A DNA stretch of 50,222 nt from Colwellia sp. (GTDB lineage Bacteria > Pseudomonadota > Gammaproteobacteria > Enterobacterales > Alteromonadaceae). This document shows, one piece after another, positions 24,743 through 34,077 of this stretch (within the stretch, counting starts at the first letter, position 1; each line of letters starts with the position of its first letter). The position numbers and the translations under genes were made by a program. Below the pieces are notes generated by a model. It saw only the letters and a program-made list of their open reading frames with translations, made no database searches and was not told where the DNA came from. The stretch spans positions 1-50,222 of the forward strand of contig NVWU01000029.1 in assembly GCA_002733765.1 (NCBI GenBank), given 5' to 3'.

Positions 24743-27055
24743 ATGAGTCGCATTATTGCACTAACGAGTTTGCTTTATATTTTACCCGTCTTCGCTGATG
24801 ATATTGAAAAAATCAGTGTTATTGGACAAACCCCCCTATCAAGTAATATCTCTGAAAAACAAAATATTATTGGTAGTGCGCAGTATATAAGCATTAAAGA
24901 CATCACTAAGGCTCAAGCAACATCACTAGCTGATCACATGAGAAATCAATTAGTTAGTGTGAATATTAGTGATGTACAAAACAATCCTTTCCAACCTGAT
25001 GTTCAATACCGTGGCTTTACGGCTTCGCCTTTATTAGGCTTACCCCAAGGTATTTCTGTTTATTTGAATGGTGTAAGATTTAATGAACCCTTTGGTGATA
25101 CCGTTAACTGGGATCTAATTCCATTAGCAGCACTTGATAGTGTTGCTTTATATTCAGGCTCTAACCCGGCTTTTGGCCAAAATACCTTGGGCGGCGCCTT
25201 ATCACTCAAAACTAAAAATGGCTTTAGCTATACGGCAAATGAAGCGGATGTTCGCTTTGGTAGCTTTGGTCAACAGCAATACACGATACAATCAGGTGGT
25301 AACAATGGTCACTGGGGCTATTACTTTATTGGTAACAGCTATCAAGAAGACGGCTGGCGTGACTTTTCTCAAAGTGAATTAAAACAAGCATTAGCTTCAT
25401 TTAGTTTTCAAGACGACAATAATTATGTTGAGCTATTGCTCGCTGCCAATGATAATGAAATGACTGGAAATGGCGCAGCACCTGAAGAGTTAATTGCCAT
25501 TGAAGGTCGTAAAGCGGTATACACCCACCCTGATAAAACAAATAACGACTATAAAATAATCAGCATATCGAGTGATTCCATTATAAATGAACAGTTATCT
25601 GTGCAAGCGAATGCTTATTATCGTCAAAATAAAATAAACTCCATCAATGGTGATGACAGTGATTATGAAGATTGTGACTTTGGTGCTGGTGAAACGTTAT
25701 GTGAAGAAGATGAAGAAGACGGGTCATTAACCATGGTTAACTTTGTCGGTTATGACGAAGGCACGCTATTTAGTGATATTACTACGATTGATGCTGATGA
25801 AGTTGATGGCACACTCAATGATGGCGCTACTGATAATACAAGCTATGGTTTTGCTAGCCAACTGATCCATGTAACAAGCTTTGATAACTATGAACAAGAA
25901 GTTATTTTTGGTCTAGGAATGGATAAAGCAGACATTAATTTTAAAAGTAATACTCAATTTGGACTTCTTAACAATGATTCTGCTGAGGATGATCGCTCTG
26001 TATCACCAACAGGATTTTTTGATAGCGAGTCCCAAGTACGTTTAGCTGTTACCACTGAGCAGCAATATATTTTTGCTTCTTATTCAATGGCCTTTGAACA
26101 AGGGCTTACACTAAATATTGCTGGCCGTTACAATAACAGTCACATCATTATGAATGACCTCATCGATGATGGTGAAGGCTCTCTTGATGGTAATCATAAG
26201 TTTCACCGTTTTAATCCTGCTGTCGGTCTAAATTATCAGCTTAATAATGAACTTACCGCTAAGCTTAGCTATAGCGAATCATCGCGTGTGCCAAGCCCTG
26301 CTGAGTTAAGTTGTGCCGATGAAGATGACCCATGTAAATTACCCAACGGTTTTGTTGCTGATCCGCCGCTTGAGCAAGTTGTTGCTAAAACGATTGAGGC
26401 TTCATTACAATACAATACTGATTCGGTATCGGCTATAGCGACCCTATTTTCAACGAAAACGATTGATGACATAATTTTCCAACAAGCGGGCTCAACGTCT
26501 TCTGAGGGCTACTTTGTCAACATTGATAAAATACAACGCCAAGGGGTTGAGTTAGCCTACTCTGTAGCATTTAATGATATCAGCATTGGCACTAGTTATA
26601 ATTACTTAAAAGCCACCTTTGAATCAGCTTTTGTCTCGTTTAGTCCCGTAAACCCACTTGGTGCCAATCGTCAAGTTACCCCTGGAGATATTATCCCTGG
26701 TCAGCCACAACATCAATTTAAGCTTCATGCTGATTGGCAAATCAACGAAAAAGTTAGCGTTGGTACCGAGTTATTATATGCTTCTGATTCTTATTATCGT
26801 GGTGATGAGGCCAATGAGAATAAAAAAATATCAGCATACTCATTAGTTAACGCCTATTTTTCTTATCAAATGACTAAGCAATTCAGGTTATCAGCCAAAG
26901 TAGATAATCTATTTGATCATCAATACAATACTTTTGGTACTTATGGTGAAGCTGATGAAGTCTTATCCGATTTTTATCCGGATATTGACTCGCCTTATTT
27001 TGTTGGCCCTGCTAGACCTAGATCTGTCTCTGTAAACGTAAATTATAAGTTCTAA
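24743..27055 (+). CDS. TonB-dependent outer membrane receptor
   Basis: 770 aa. A signal peptide (MSRIIALTSLLYILPVFADD) is followed by a TonB-box-like segment EKISVIGQTPL, a plug domain (about 40-160, with SGSNPAFGQNTLGGALSL) and a 22-strand-type barrel ending in NVNYKF, with the terminal Phe needed for barrel assembly. An extracellular loop at about residues 303-330 is extremely acidic (DDSDYEDCDFGAG then TLCEEDEEDG) and holds two cysteines likely to form a disulfide. A ribosome site, AAGGA, precedes the ATG. The next genes encode an ABC importer, so the receptor probably brings the same ligand over the outer membrane. The ligand is unknown; a metal or metal chelate is one option. Confidence 0.92.
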   Translation: MSRIIALTSLLYILPVFADDIEKISVIGQTPLSSNISEKQNIIGSAQYISIKDITKAQATSLADHMRNQLVSVNISDVQNNPFQPDVQYRGFTASPLLGLPQGISVYLNGVRFNEPFGDTVNWDLIPLAALDSVALYSGSNPAFGQNTLGGALSLKTKNGFSYTANEADVRFGSFGQQQYTIQSGGNNGHWGYYFIGNSYQEDGWRDFSQSELKQALASFSFQDDNNYVELLLAANDNEMTGNGAAPEELIAIEGRKAVYTHPDKTNNDYKIISISSDSIINEQLSVQANAYYRQNKINSINGDDSDYEDCDFGAGETLCEEDEEDGSLTMVNFVGYDEGTLFSDITTIDADEVDGTLNDGATDNTSYGFASQLIHVTSFDNYEQEVIFGLGMDKADINFKSNTQFGLLNNDSAEDDRSVSPTGFFDSESQVRLAVTTEQQYIFASYSMAFEQGLTLNIAGRYNNSHIIMNDLIDDGEGSLDGNHKFHRFNPAVGLNYQLNNELTAKLSYSESSRVPSPAELSCADEDDPCKLPNGFVADPPLEQVVAKTIEASLQYNTDSVSAIATLFSTKTIDDIIFQQAGSTSSEGYFVNIDKIQRQGVELAYSVAFNDISIGTSYNYLKATFESAFVSFSPVNPLGANRQVTPGDIIPGQPQHQFKLHADWQINEKVSVGTELLYASDSYYRGDEANENKKISAYSLVNAYFSYQMTKQFRLSAKVDNLFDHQYNTFGTYGEADEVLSDFYPDIDSPYFVGPARPRSVSVNVNYKF

Positions 27056-27060
27056 CAATA

Positions 27061-27104
27061 AAAAGATATTTGCACTAGAGTGGCAAATATCTTTTCTTTT
27101 TTTG
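27061..27104 (+). terminator. Intrinsic terminator after the TonB receptor
   Basis: AGATATTTGC (27064-27073) pairs with GCAAATATCT (27083-27092), followed at once by TTTCTTTTTTT. This is a textbook stem plus T-run. It separates the receptor from the ABC operon, although partial readthrough is possible. Confidence 0.8.
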
Positions 27105-27122
27105 ATATTTTAGGTGTTATTG

Positions 27123-28190
27123 ATGTATATGCTCTTTATTCGTTTAGTACTTTTTATTATTCTTTGCTTTAGCTGCATAAAAGCGAATGCAACTGAAGCA
27201 AACACTGAGACAAATTTACCTAGCGTTAATGTTGGCGTATTAAAATATGGCACCGTTAATTGGGAAATAGCGGTAATAAAGCATTATAAATTAGATAAGA
27301 AATATAACTTCAATTTACAGGTAATGCCATTAAGTAATAAAAATGCATCTGCAGTAGCACTACAAAGTAAAGCCGTTGACATTATTTTGGGTGATTGGTT
27401 ATGGGTAAATCGCCAGCGTTTTAATGGGAAAAGCTATACTTTATATCCCACATCAATTGCCTCTGGCGGCTTATATATTAATGGCGACTCTACAGCAAAA
27501 TCACTACACGATCTTACTCAAGCTAAAATTGGGGTTGCTGGCGGCTCTGTCGATAAAAATTGGTTATTATTACAAGCCTATGCGCAAAAAAAATATAAGC
27601 TAAATATTAAAAAAAATGCTGAAATAGTATTTGCCACACCACCGTTATTAAACCGTTTAATGCAAAGAAACGACGTAGATGCGGCAATAAACTTTTGGCA
27701 TTACAATGCAAGATTAAGTGCTAATGGCTACCAATTATTAGTGAGTGTACCAGAAATGCTAGCCGAGTTAGGCGTCACCAATAAAGTGCCTTTGTTAGGC
27801 TGGGTATTTGATCAAGACTGGGCGGCTAAGCACAACCGAAAACTAACCGGTTTTCTACAAGCGTCTAATGATGCAAAAATGTTATTACTTTTTTGTGATG
27901 AAGAATGGCAGCGTATACGACCGTTAACAAAAGCCGAAAATGATGAGGTTTTTATAGCCTTAAAAAAAGAATACCGCACGCGATTACTCGCTAAATTCGG
28001 CCCTGAAGAAATGCAAGCAACTAAACAAGTATTTGCTATTTTAGCGCAGCAAGGCGGGCGAAATTTAGTGGGCAAAGCCACAACATTAGCGGCGGAAACT
28101 TTTTGGCAAACAGATGATATTAATCACCCTATTTTCAATCAACTGGCTGAAGGCTCATCAAACCGTCAAACAATATGCGCGTTTAAGTAG
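27123..28190 (+). CDS. ABC transporter substrate-binding protein (NitT/TauT type)
   Basis: 355 aa from ATG 27123, which stands 6-7 nt after AGGTG; a GTG at 27114 and an ATG at 27129 are alternatives. A signal peptide ends near NATEA. The body follows the NMT1/TauA fold: LKYGTVNWEIAVIKHYKLDK, then AVDIILGDWLWVNRQR, KIGVAGGSVDKNWLLLQAYA, and NDVDAAINFWHYNARL. It differs from sulfonate and nitrate binders in the ligand loops and is rich in Trp. It is followed by permease and ATPase genes in the same direction, making a complete importer. Its place in a PQQ locus suggests a substrate or cofactor needed by a quinoprotein, which is inference. Confidence 0.85.
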   Translation: MYMLFIRLVLFIILCFSCIKANATEANTETNLPSVNVGVLKYGTVNWEIAVIKHYKLDKKYNFNLQVMPLSNKNASAVALQSKAVDIILGDWLWVNRQRFNGKSYTLYPTSIASGGLYINGDSTAKSLHDLTQAKIGVAGGSVDKNWLLLQAYAQKKYKLNIKKNAEIVFATPPLLNRLMQRNDVDAAINFWHYNARLSANGYQLLVSVPEMLAELGVTNKVPLLGWVFDQDWAAKHNRKLTGFLQASNDAKMLLLFCDEEWQRIRPLTKAENDEVFIALKKEYRTRLLAKFGPEEMQATKQVFAILAQQGGRNLVGKATTLAAETFWQTDDINHPIFNQLAEGSSNRQTICAFK

Positions 28191-28201
28191 GATCAAAGAC
28201 C

Positions 28202-29020
28202 ATTAAAAAACATACCAACGAGCAAGCAGTATCAAAAGGGTTATTAACCTTATTATTGTCTGCTTTTATGTCACCACTATATGGCCGATTATTCATGTTA
28301 ATAATCTTAGCAAGCACATGGCAGGGTATCGCTTGGTTTGTTAATAGCTCTGATTTTCCGTCATTATTTATCGTAATGGAAAGCTTTATCTATCATTTTT
28401 TTCAAGGTGAACTGTTAGTCAACCTTAGTGTTACCTTAACTCGTGTACTGATCAGTTTTACCATCGCCATGATATTAGGTGTATTTATTGGTATTGTCAT
28501 GGGTACCAGTAAGCGCATTAATCAATTATCAGACACGTTATTAATTATTGCCCTTAATATTCCAGCGCTAGTGACTATTTTACTATGTTATATCTGGTTT
28601 GGCTTGGTTGAGTCAGCCGCAATACTGGCTGTCGTCATTAATAAAATACCCACGGTTGTCGTCATGATACGAGAAGGTGCCCGTGTGGTAGATAACGATT
28701 TATTAAATGTTGCTAAAGTGTATAAACTCTCATTAAGTAAAACCTTCTTTAAAGTATTCTTACCGCAACTTTACCCCTACATAATGGCTTCAGCACGCGC
28801 AGGTTTATCCTTAATATGGAAAATTGTTTTGGTGGTTGAACTTCTTGGTCGCAGTGACGGCGTTGGCTTTGCATTAAACACATTATTTCAATTTTTTGAT
28901 ATTGCTGGGATTCTTGCTTATACCTTTGCTTTTATTTCAATTGTCTTAGTGATTGAGAACCTAATTTTTAGGCCATTAGACAAATTAATTGCTAGGGGTG
29001 TTCATCATGATAGCGCTTGA
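28202..29020 (+). CDS. ABC transporter permease (TauC/SsuC type, probable ATT start)
   Basis: 272 aa if started at the ATT at 28202, which lies 8 nt after GGAT and reads MKKHTNEQAVSKGLLTLLLS. The next candidate start, TTG at 28256, has no ribosome site at the right distance. About six membrane helices are present. The EAA loop that contacts the ATPase is visible near residues 165-195 (VDNDLLNVAKVYKLSLSKTF), with the EAA alanine pattern only partly kept. SLIWKIVLVVELLGRSDGVG is typical of the family. It starts 11 bp after the binding-protein gene and overlaps the ATPase gene by 14 bp. Confidence 0.85.
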   Translation: MKKHTNEQAVSKGLLTLLLSAFMSPLYGRLFMLIILASTWQGIAWFVNSSDFPSLFIVMESFIYHFFQGELLVNLSVTLTRVLISFTIAMILGVFIGIVMGTSKRINQLSDTLLIIALNIPALVTILLCYIWFGLVESAAILAVVINKIPTVVVMIREGARVVDNDLLNVAKVYKLSLSKTFFKVFLPQLYPYIMASARAGLSLIWKIVLVVELLGRSDGVGFALNTLFQFFDIAGILAYTFAFISIVLVIENLIFRPLDKLIARGVHHDSA

Positions 29021-29756
29021 TATTGCCATTAAAAATAAGTACTACGCTAATAGCACTGCGGTGGTATTAAAAGATATACAATTTAGCGTTAAACCCGGAG
29101 AATTCGTTGCCATCATTGGCCCTTCTGGCTCAGGAAAAACCACATTACTTAATATGCTTTCTGGACTTGAAGATGCTACAGCGCAAAAATTGTTAGGTAA
29201 TTCAAAATCACTCCATGATTGTAAAGAATATCAGCTAGGTTATGTTTTTCAACAACCAAGATTAATGCCTTGGTTAACGGTGAACGAAAACATACAGTTA
29301 GTATTACCTACGGCACAAGAGAGAAAAATTAAAACCTTGCTAGCGCAAGTTGGATTAGCTGATAAAGGTGACTATTATCCCAAGCAATTATCTGGCGGTA
29401 TGCAACGACGAGTAGCCATTGCCAGAGCTTTTGCGGTTAACCCTGAGCTGATTTTGCTTGATGAGCCTTTTAACTCTCTCGATGCCCCAACTGCAGCAAA
29501 ACTAAGGTTACTACTGGTAAATCTGTGTAAAAGCTGTGGTAGTACCGTTGTTTTTGTTACTCATGACTTAAGTGAAGCCATTTATTTAGCCGACCGTATT
29601 ATTTTTATGTCAAATTCGCCCAGTTCAATCATCCATCAAGTTAATGTTAATTTACCTAAGCCGAGAAAAGAGTCAGGCAGCACTGAACTCGCTTGGCAAT
29701 CACAGCTCATGGCCCAATACCCTCAAATTCTTTCTGGCAGTGTTTCTACCGATTAA
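29007..29756 (+). CDS. ABC transporter ATP-binding protein (TauB/SsuB type)
   Basis: 249 aa from ATG 29007 (AGGGG upstream). Walker A is GPSGSGKTT, the Q-loop lies in GYVFQQPRLMPWLTV, the signature is LSGGMQRR, Walker B is LILLDEPF and the H-loop is VTHD. All active residues are present. The QPRLMPW phrase is typical of the nitrate/taurine/sulfonate importer group. It ends the three-gene importer unit. Confidence 0.93.
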   Translation: MIALDIAIKNKYYANSTAVVLKDIQFSVKPGEFVAIIGPSGSGKTTLLNMLSGLEDATAQKLLGNSKSLHDCKEYQLGYVFQQPRLMPWLTVNENIQLVLPTAQERKIKTLLAQVGLADKGDYYPKQLSGGMQRRVAIARAFAVNPELILLDEPFNSLDAPTAAKLRLLLVNLCKSCGSTVVFVTHDLSEAIYLADRIIFMSNSPSSIIHQVNVNLPKPRKESGSTELAWQSQLMAQYPQILSGSVSTD

Positions 29757-29928
29757 TAAAGCGGTAGTCTCTCATCCTTTTTTTATTTTCTCCTACTTAA
29801 GCATTAAGCAATTGGTGTAAGACTAAGGGATGTTTTTTTTCAATATCATTACCAATACCTATTAATCCTATACTTTTTTATTATTGATGTAATTACAATA
29901 AAACCGATAAAAATAAAGGAAATAAAAC

Positions 29929-31065
29929 ATGACTAAGAAATTTAAATTAGCAGCAATCGCCGCTGCCTGTATCACTACTTTTAATGCTAGTGCAGCGATT
30001 GAATTATATAATGATGATGGAGTAACGTTCAGTTCAGATGGCCTAGTTAACATATTTTATTCTAACAGCGATACTGACACAACTGATGCAAATGGTGATG
30101 TGACAAACAGTAAACAATCACGGGTAAAAACAGGTTTCTTACCAAGCTATATTGGTTTTAACTTTGCCAAAGAACTTGATGAGTTAAAAGTATCTACACG
30201 TTCTTCATTTTGGGTTACCTTGAGTGATACAGATGCATTTCGTGATACATCACCTGCTGATGCAGGCACAGGTACAGCCATTGATATTCGTCAATTTTAT
30301 GCCACGATAAGTGGTGACTTTGGTGAAGTGTTAATTGGTAAAGATTTTGGTTTATTTAACCGTGCTAATATTTTTGGCGATGAACTATTAACTGGTTATG
30401 GTCAAACATCTGGTGGTCTAGCTGATAGTGGTTTTGTATCTTTTGGTAATATCGCAACGGGTTACACTTACGCTTTCCCAAAAGCACAAATCACTTATAG
30501 ATCGCCTGAGATGAGTGGCTTTAAACTAGCGATTGGTGTGATGGATCCTAATAAAGTTGATGCTAATTCCAATGAAGAATCACCACGTTTTGAAGCTGAA
30601 TTAACATACAACACTACTTTTGATGACGGTTCATTAAAAGCTTGGGTTAGCGGTGTTTCGCAAACAAGTGAATTAGCGGGTGTTGACCAAGATCAATCAG
30701 GTGTTGGCTATGGTGCTAACGTTAAATTTGCAGGCTTATCACTAACCGCTTCTGGTTTTAGCGCTGAAGGTATAGGTGGTCTAGATACGATGGTTTCGGC
30801 TGAAACAAATGAATCTGATGGTTACCTAACACAAGCGTCATATACAATGGGTGATAACCGTTTTGTACTATCTTACGGTGAAACAACATCAGATGATGGA
30901 ATTACTGAGACAACAAATAGTAATAGCAATATCTCTTATTTCAGAACAGTTGTTCCTGGTGTAACCGTTGTATTTGAATACAATAAGACTGAAAATGATA
31001 ATAACCAAACTTCTGTAGCAGAAGAGAATAACGTTTTCTCAATTGGTGCTGTTGTAACTTTCTAA
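29929..31065 (+). CDS. Gram-negative porin
   Basis: 378 aa with a clean signal peptide (MTKKFKLAAIAAACITTF, cleavage after NASA). The mature protein reads as an outer-membrane barrel with alternating strands, a GKDFGLFNRANIFGDELL segment like the eyelet loop of trimeric porins (about residues 135-155), and a last strand ending NVFSIGAVVTF with C-terminal Phe. Strongly biased codons suggest abundant product. GGAAATAAA precedes the ATG. It lies after the importer and before the response regulator, with its own 170-bp leader. It may let small alcohols or other substrates of the PQQ system into the periplasm. Confidence 0.85.
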   Translation: MTKKFKLAAIAAACITTFNASAAIELYNDDGVTFSSDGLVNIFYSNSDTDTTDANGDVTNSKQSRVKTGFLPSYIGFNFAKELDELKVSTRSSFWVTLSDTDAFRDTSPADAGTGTAIDIRQFYATISGDFGEVLIGKDFGLFNRANIFGDELLTGYGQTSGGLADSGFVSFGNIATGYTYAFPKAQITYRSPEMSGFKLAIGVMDPNKVDANSNEESPRFEAELTYNTTFDDGSLKAWVSGVSQTSELAGVDQDQSGVGYGANVKFAGLSLTASGFSAEGIGGLDTMVSAETNESDGYLTQASYTMGDNRFVLSYGETTSDDGITETTNSNSNISYFRTVVPGVTVVFEYNKTENDNNQTSVAEENNVFSIGAVVTF

Positions 31066-31090
31066 AGTTAACACTTGGTAATATGCTATA

Positions 31091-31117
31091 AGGAGCAGAA
31101 ATTTTATTTCTGCTCCT
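31091..31117 (+). terminator. Hairpin terminator after the porin
   Basis: Perfect 12-bp arms AGGAGCAGAAAT and ATTTCTGCTCCT flank a TTT loop, followed by GTTCTATTTAAT. This is suitable for ending an abundant porin message. Confidence 0.7.
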
Positions 31118-31269
31118 GTTCTATTTAATACATAAAAATTACTAAGCAAATAAGCCTAAAATGATTATTTTATAACTTAAAGATGAGATTCTTACAACTA
31201 AGGGATGATTAAATAGTTAAATTGGCTCTGATAGAGTATAAAGGTGGATTTATTTCAATAGGCAATACC

Positions 31270-31926
31270 ATGTATAAAATTTTAGTCGCTGATGATCATC
31301 CTTTATTTAGGGATGCCGTAATAAATATTATTTCTCAAACTTTTCCTGAGTCTGAAATTTTTGAATCCAAAGATATCGAATCAACGCTTACCATGGCAAA
31401 AGAAATTACTGATATCGATCTTATTCTACTAGATTTAAACATGCCTGGTATGTCAGGCCTTGCTGGTTTACTTGATTTACGTAATCAACATCCCACCATT
31501 CCAGTCGTTATTATTTCAGCAGAAACTGAAAAACAAGTTATTTTACAAACTATTGCTTATGGGGCCGTTGGTTTTATTGCTAAATCATCCGCAAAAAATG
31601 TTATCGGTGATGCACTTAAGAGTATATTTGAAGGTAATGTTTATTTACCGGCAGATATTATCCGTTCACCAACAACCGTTAACACGACCAAAGAATTCGA
31701 AGTATCACCAGAAAAAATGTTTTTATTAACACGTAGAGAATTAATGGTGCTACAACACCTCACTAAAGGTGAAGCAAATAAACAAATCGCTTTTAACTTA
31801 AATATTTCTGAAACGACAGTAAAATCACATGTTTCTTCTATCTTAAAAAAATTAGGCGCGTCTAATCGTGTAAAAGTTGTTGTTGGTTGTAGCGATATAG
31901 ATTTTAATCAATACTTAAAACGCTAA
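31270..31926 (+). CDS. LuxR/NarL-type response regulator (AgmR/ErbR-like)
   Basis: 218 aa from ATG 31270. The receiver domain starts MYKILVADDHPLFRDAV; the phospho-acceptor is Asp55 in LLDLNMPGMSG, and the Lys is in GFIAKSSAKN. The C-terminal DNA-binding domain reads LTRRELMVLQHLTKGEANKQ then ISETTVKSHVSSILKKLGAS. Regulators of this type (AgmR/ErbR/PedR) control PQQ alcohol dehydrogenase genes in Pseudomonas and lie beside the same nosP-nahK-pqq genes. It is the most likely output partner of the NahK-type kinase, since no other response regulator is present. A regulatory role for pqq and uptake genes is inference. Confidence 0.88.
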   Translation: MYKILVADDHPLFRDAVINIISQTFPESEIFESKDIESTLTMAKEITDIDLILLDLNMPGMSGLAGLLDLRNQHPTIPVVIISAETEKQVILQTIAYGAVGFIAKSSAKNVIGDALKSIFEGNVYLPADIIRSPTTVNTTKEFEVSPEKMFLLTRRELMVLQHLTKGEANKQIAFNLNISETTVKSHVSSILKKLGASNRVKVVVGCSDIDFNQYLKR

Positions 31927-32382
31927 CCATTCAATGTTGTCCAAGACTTTTAGAACGGCTCTAACCAAGCTGTACTAGATGTATAAGTGACACAATTACC
32001 ATATAAAAACTCATTATTTTATTTCAATGCCAGCCGAAATAATTTACAGCACTTTAAATTTTCAAAAATAGTACGATAAACAGACACTAAAAAAAACACT
32101 TTTGATGATAAGGTTTAATCCTCAACTAAAATAACGGTTCAAGCCCTACTCTTTCACAAACACTTTTATTTTAATATTTATTATTAGTTACTTTTGAAGT
32201 AGGACTAGGTGTTCATCCAACGGTTAAAAACGCTAGTAGTAACTTATTTTATCACCTTACAATCAGCGTTAAAGAGTCATTTACTGATAGATATTTAAAT
32301 CCCATAGATAGTATTATCAAAGCCATTTAAGTATAATGCGCCCCATTATTTACCCAGTTATTACTATTGTTACGGAAGCCTT
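31927..32382. other. 455-bp intergenic region with a likely promoter
   Basis: No gene seen. A TATAAT box at 32332-32337 followed by GCGCCCC, about 45 bp before the ABC-F start codon, is the probable -10 and start-site region for that gene. No clear -35 box is seen. The rest is AT-rich. Confidence 0.45.
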
Positions 32383-33975
32383 ATGCTATCAGCAAACAAC
32401 ATCACTCAGCAATTTGGCGCTAAGCCTTTGTTTGAAAACATTTCACAAAAATTTGGCGGCGGTAACCGTTACGGTTTAATCGGCGCTAATGGTTGTGGTA
32501 AATCTACCTTTATGAAAATTTTAGGCAGTGATTTAGAGCAAACATCCGGTAACGTTAGCTTAGATACTGGCGAACGCTTAGGTAAGTTACGTCAAGATCA
32601 GTTTGCCTTTGAAGAATATAATGTCATTGATACCGTAATAATGGGGCATACTGAGTTATGGGCGGTAAAAGAAGAACGTGATCGTATTTATGCTTTACCC
32701 GAAATGAGTGAAGCTGATGGTATGAAAGTAGGAGACTTAGAGTCTGAATACGCTGAAATGGACGGTTATTCAGCCGAAAGTCGCGCTGGCGAGCTTTTAA
32801 TGGGTGTTGGTATTCCTGTTGAGCAACACTACGGTTTAATGAGCGAAATAGCACCTGGTTTTAAATTACGTATTCTACTTGCCCAAGCTTTATTTTCAGA
32901 TCCTGATATTTTATTACTTGATGAACCAACCAACAACTTGGACATTCATACCATTCAATGGTTAGAAGATACGCTGAACGAGCGTGATTCAACCATGATT
33001 ATCATCTCGCATGATAGACATTTTTTAAACAGTGTTTGTACGCATATGGCCGATTTAGATTACGGTGAACTACGTGTATTTCCTGGTAACTACGACGAAT
33101 ACATGTTGGCAGCTACACAAGCGCGAGCACGTTTACTCGCAGATAATGCCAAGAAAAAAGCACAAATAGGTGAACTACAAGCCTTCGTGGCACGTTTCTC
33201 TGCCAATGCTTCAAAAGCTAAACAAGCAACCTCACGCGCTAAACGAATAGACAAAATTCAACTAGATGAAGTAAAACCCTCTAGTCGTAGCAACCCTTTT
33301 ATCCGTTTTGAACAAGAGAAAAAATTATTTCGTAATGCACTAGTCATTGAAAACCTAAATAAAAGCTTTGATGACGCTCATATTTTAAAAGATATTTCAG
33401 CCTTAATTGAAGTCGGTGAACGTATCGCTATTATTGGTGAGAACGGTATTGGTAAAACAACGTTGTTACGTTCATTGATCAATGAAGTCGGTTATGAAGC
33501 AAGTTCTGGCGATATAACGTGGTCTGAAAATGTTAATATTGGCTATTATGCACAGGATCATGAGTACGAATTTGAAAATGATATGACGTTATTTGAATGG
33601 ATGAGTCAATGGCGTCAACCCACTGATGATGAGCAAGCCGTTCGTGGTTATTTAGGTCGTTTACTTTTTTCTGCTGATGATATTACAAAATCAATTCATG
33701 TACTTTCTGGTGGTGAAAAAGGTCGAATGTTATTTGGTAAATTAATGATGCAACAGCCAAATATTTTAGTACTTGATGAGCCAACCAACCACATGGATAT
33801 GGAGTCGATTGAATCGTTAAACATGGCACTTGAAAGTTATGAAGGTACCTTATTATTTGTTAGTCATGACCGAGAGTTTGTTTCAACCATCGCGACCCGT
33901 ATTATCGAATTAACCAAAGACGGTTATATTGACTTTGCCGGCACTTACGATGAATATTTAGCCAGTAAGGCATAA
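32383..33975 (+). CDS. ybiT: ABC-F family ATPase (YbiT-like)
   Basis: 530 aa, the same length as E. coli YbiT. Two ATP-binding cassettes on one chain: the first with [12 protein letters not shown] and [11 protein letters not shown], the second with [21 protein letters not shown] and [10 protein letters not shown]. They are joined by a charged linker (about 240-320, [17 protein letters not shown]) that in this family reaches into the ribosomal E site. No membrane part exists, so it is not a transporter. ABC-F proteins help stalled or special ribosomes. It is a single gene with a terminator directly after it, at the left edge of a core-genome block. Confidence 0.9.
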   Translation: MLSANNITQQFGAKPLFENISQKFGGGNRYGLIGANGCGKSTFMKILGSDLEQTSGNVSLDTGERLGKLRQDQFAFEEYNVIDTVIMGHTELWAVKEERDRIYALPEMSEADGMKVGDLESEYAEMDGYSAESRAGELLMGVGIPVEQHYGLMSEIAPGFKLRILLAQALFSDPDILLLDEPTNNLDIHTIQWLEDTLNERDSTMIIISHDRHFLNSVCTHMADLDYGELRVFPGNYDEYMLAATQARARLLADNAKKKAQIGELQAFVARFSANASKAKQATSRAKRIDKIQLDEVKPSSRSNPFIRFEQEKKLFRNALVIENLNKSFDDAHILKDISALIEVGERIAIIGENGIGKTTLLRSLINEVGYEASSGDITWSENVNIGYYAQDHEYEFENDMTLFEWMSQWRQPTDDEQAVRGYLGRLLFSADDITKSIHVLSGGEKGRMLFGKLMMQQPNILVLDEPTNHMDMESIESLNMALESYEGTLLFVSHDREFVSTIATRIIELTKDGYIDFAGTYDEYLASKA

Positions 33976-33988
33976 AATATAAACGTTT

Positions 33989-34041
33989 AACGGCTATCAA
34001 AATCTCTCTTTAATGACGTATTGATAGCCGTTTTTATTTTC
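33989..34041 (+). terminator. Intrinsic terminator after the ABC-F gene
   Basis: AACGGCTATCAA (33989-34000) pairs perfectly with TTGATAGCCGTT (34021-34032) and runs into TTTATTTTCC. The 20-nt loop is long, but the stem plus T-rich tail is typical. Confidence 0.75.
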
Positions 34042-34077
34042 CTGTTTCACATCATTTACTCACTTTAAGGAATTACC

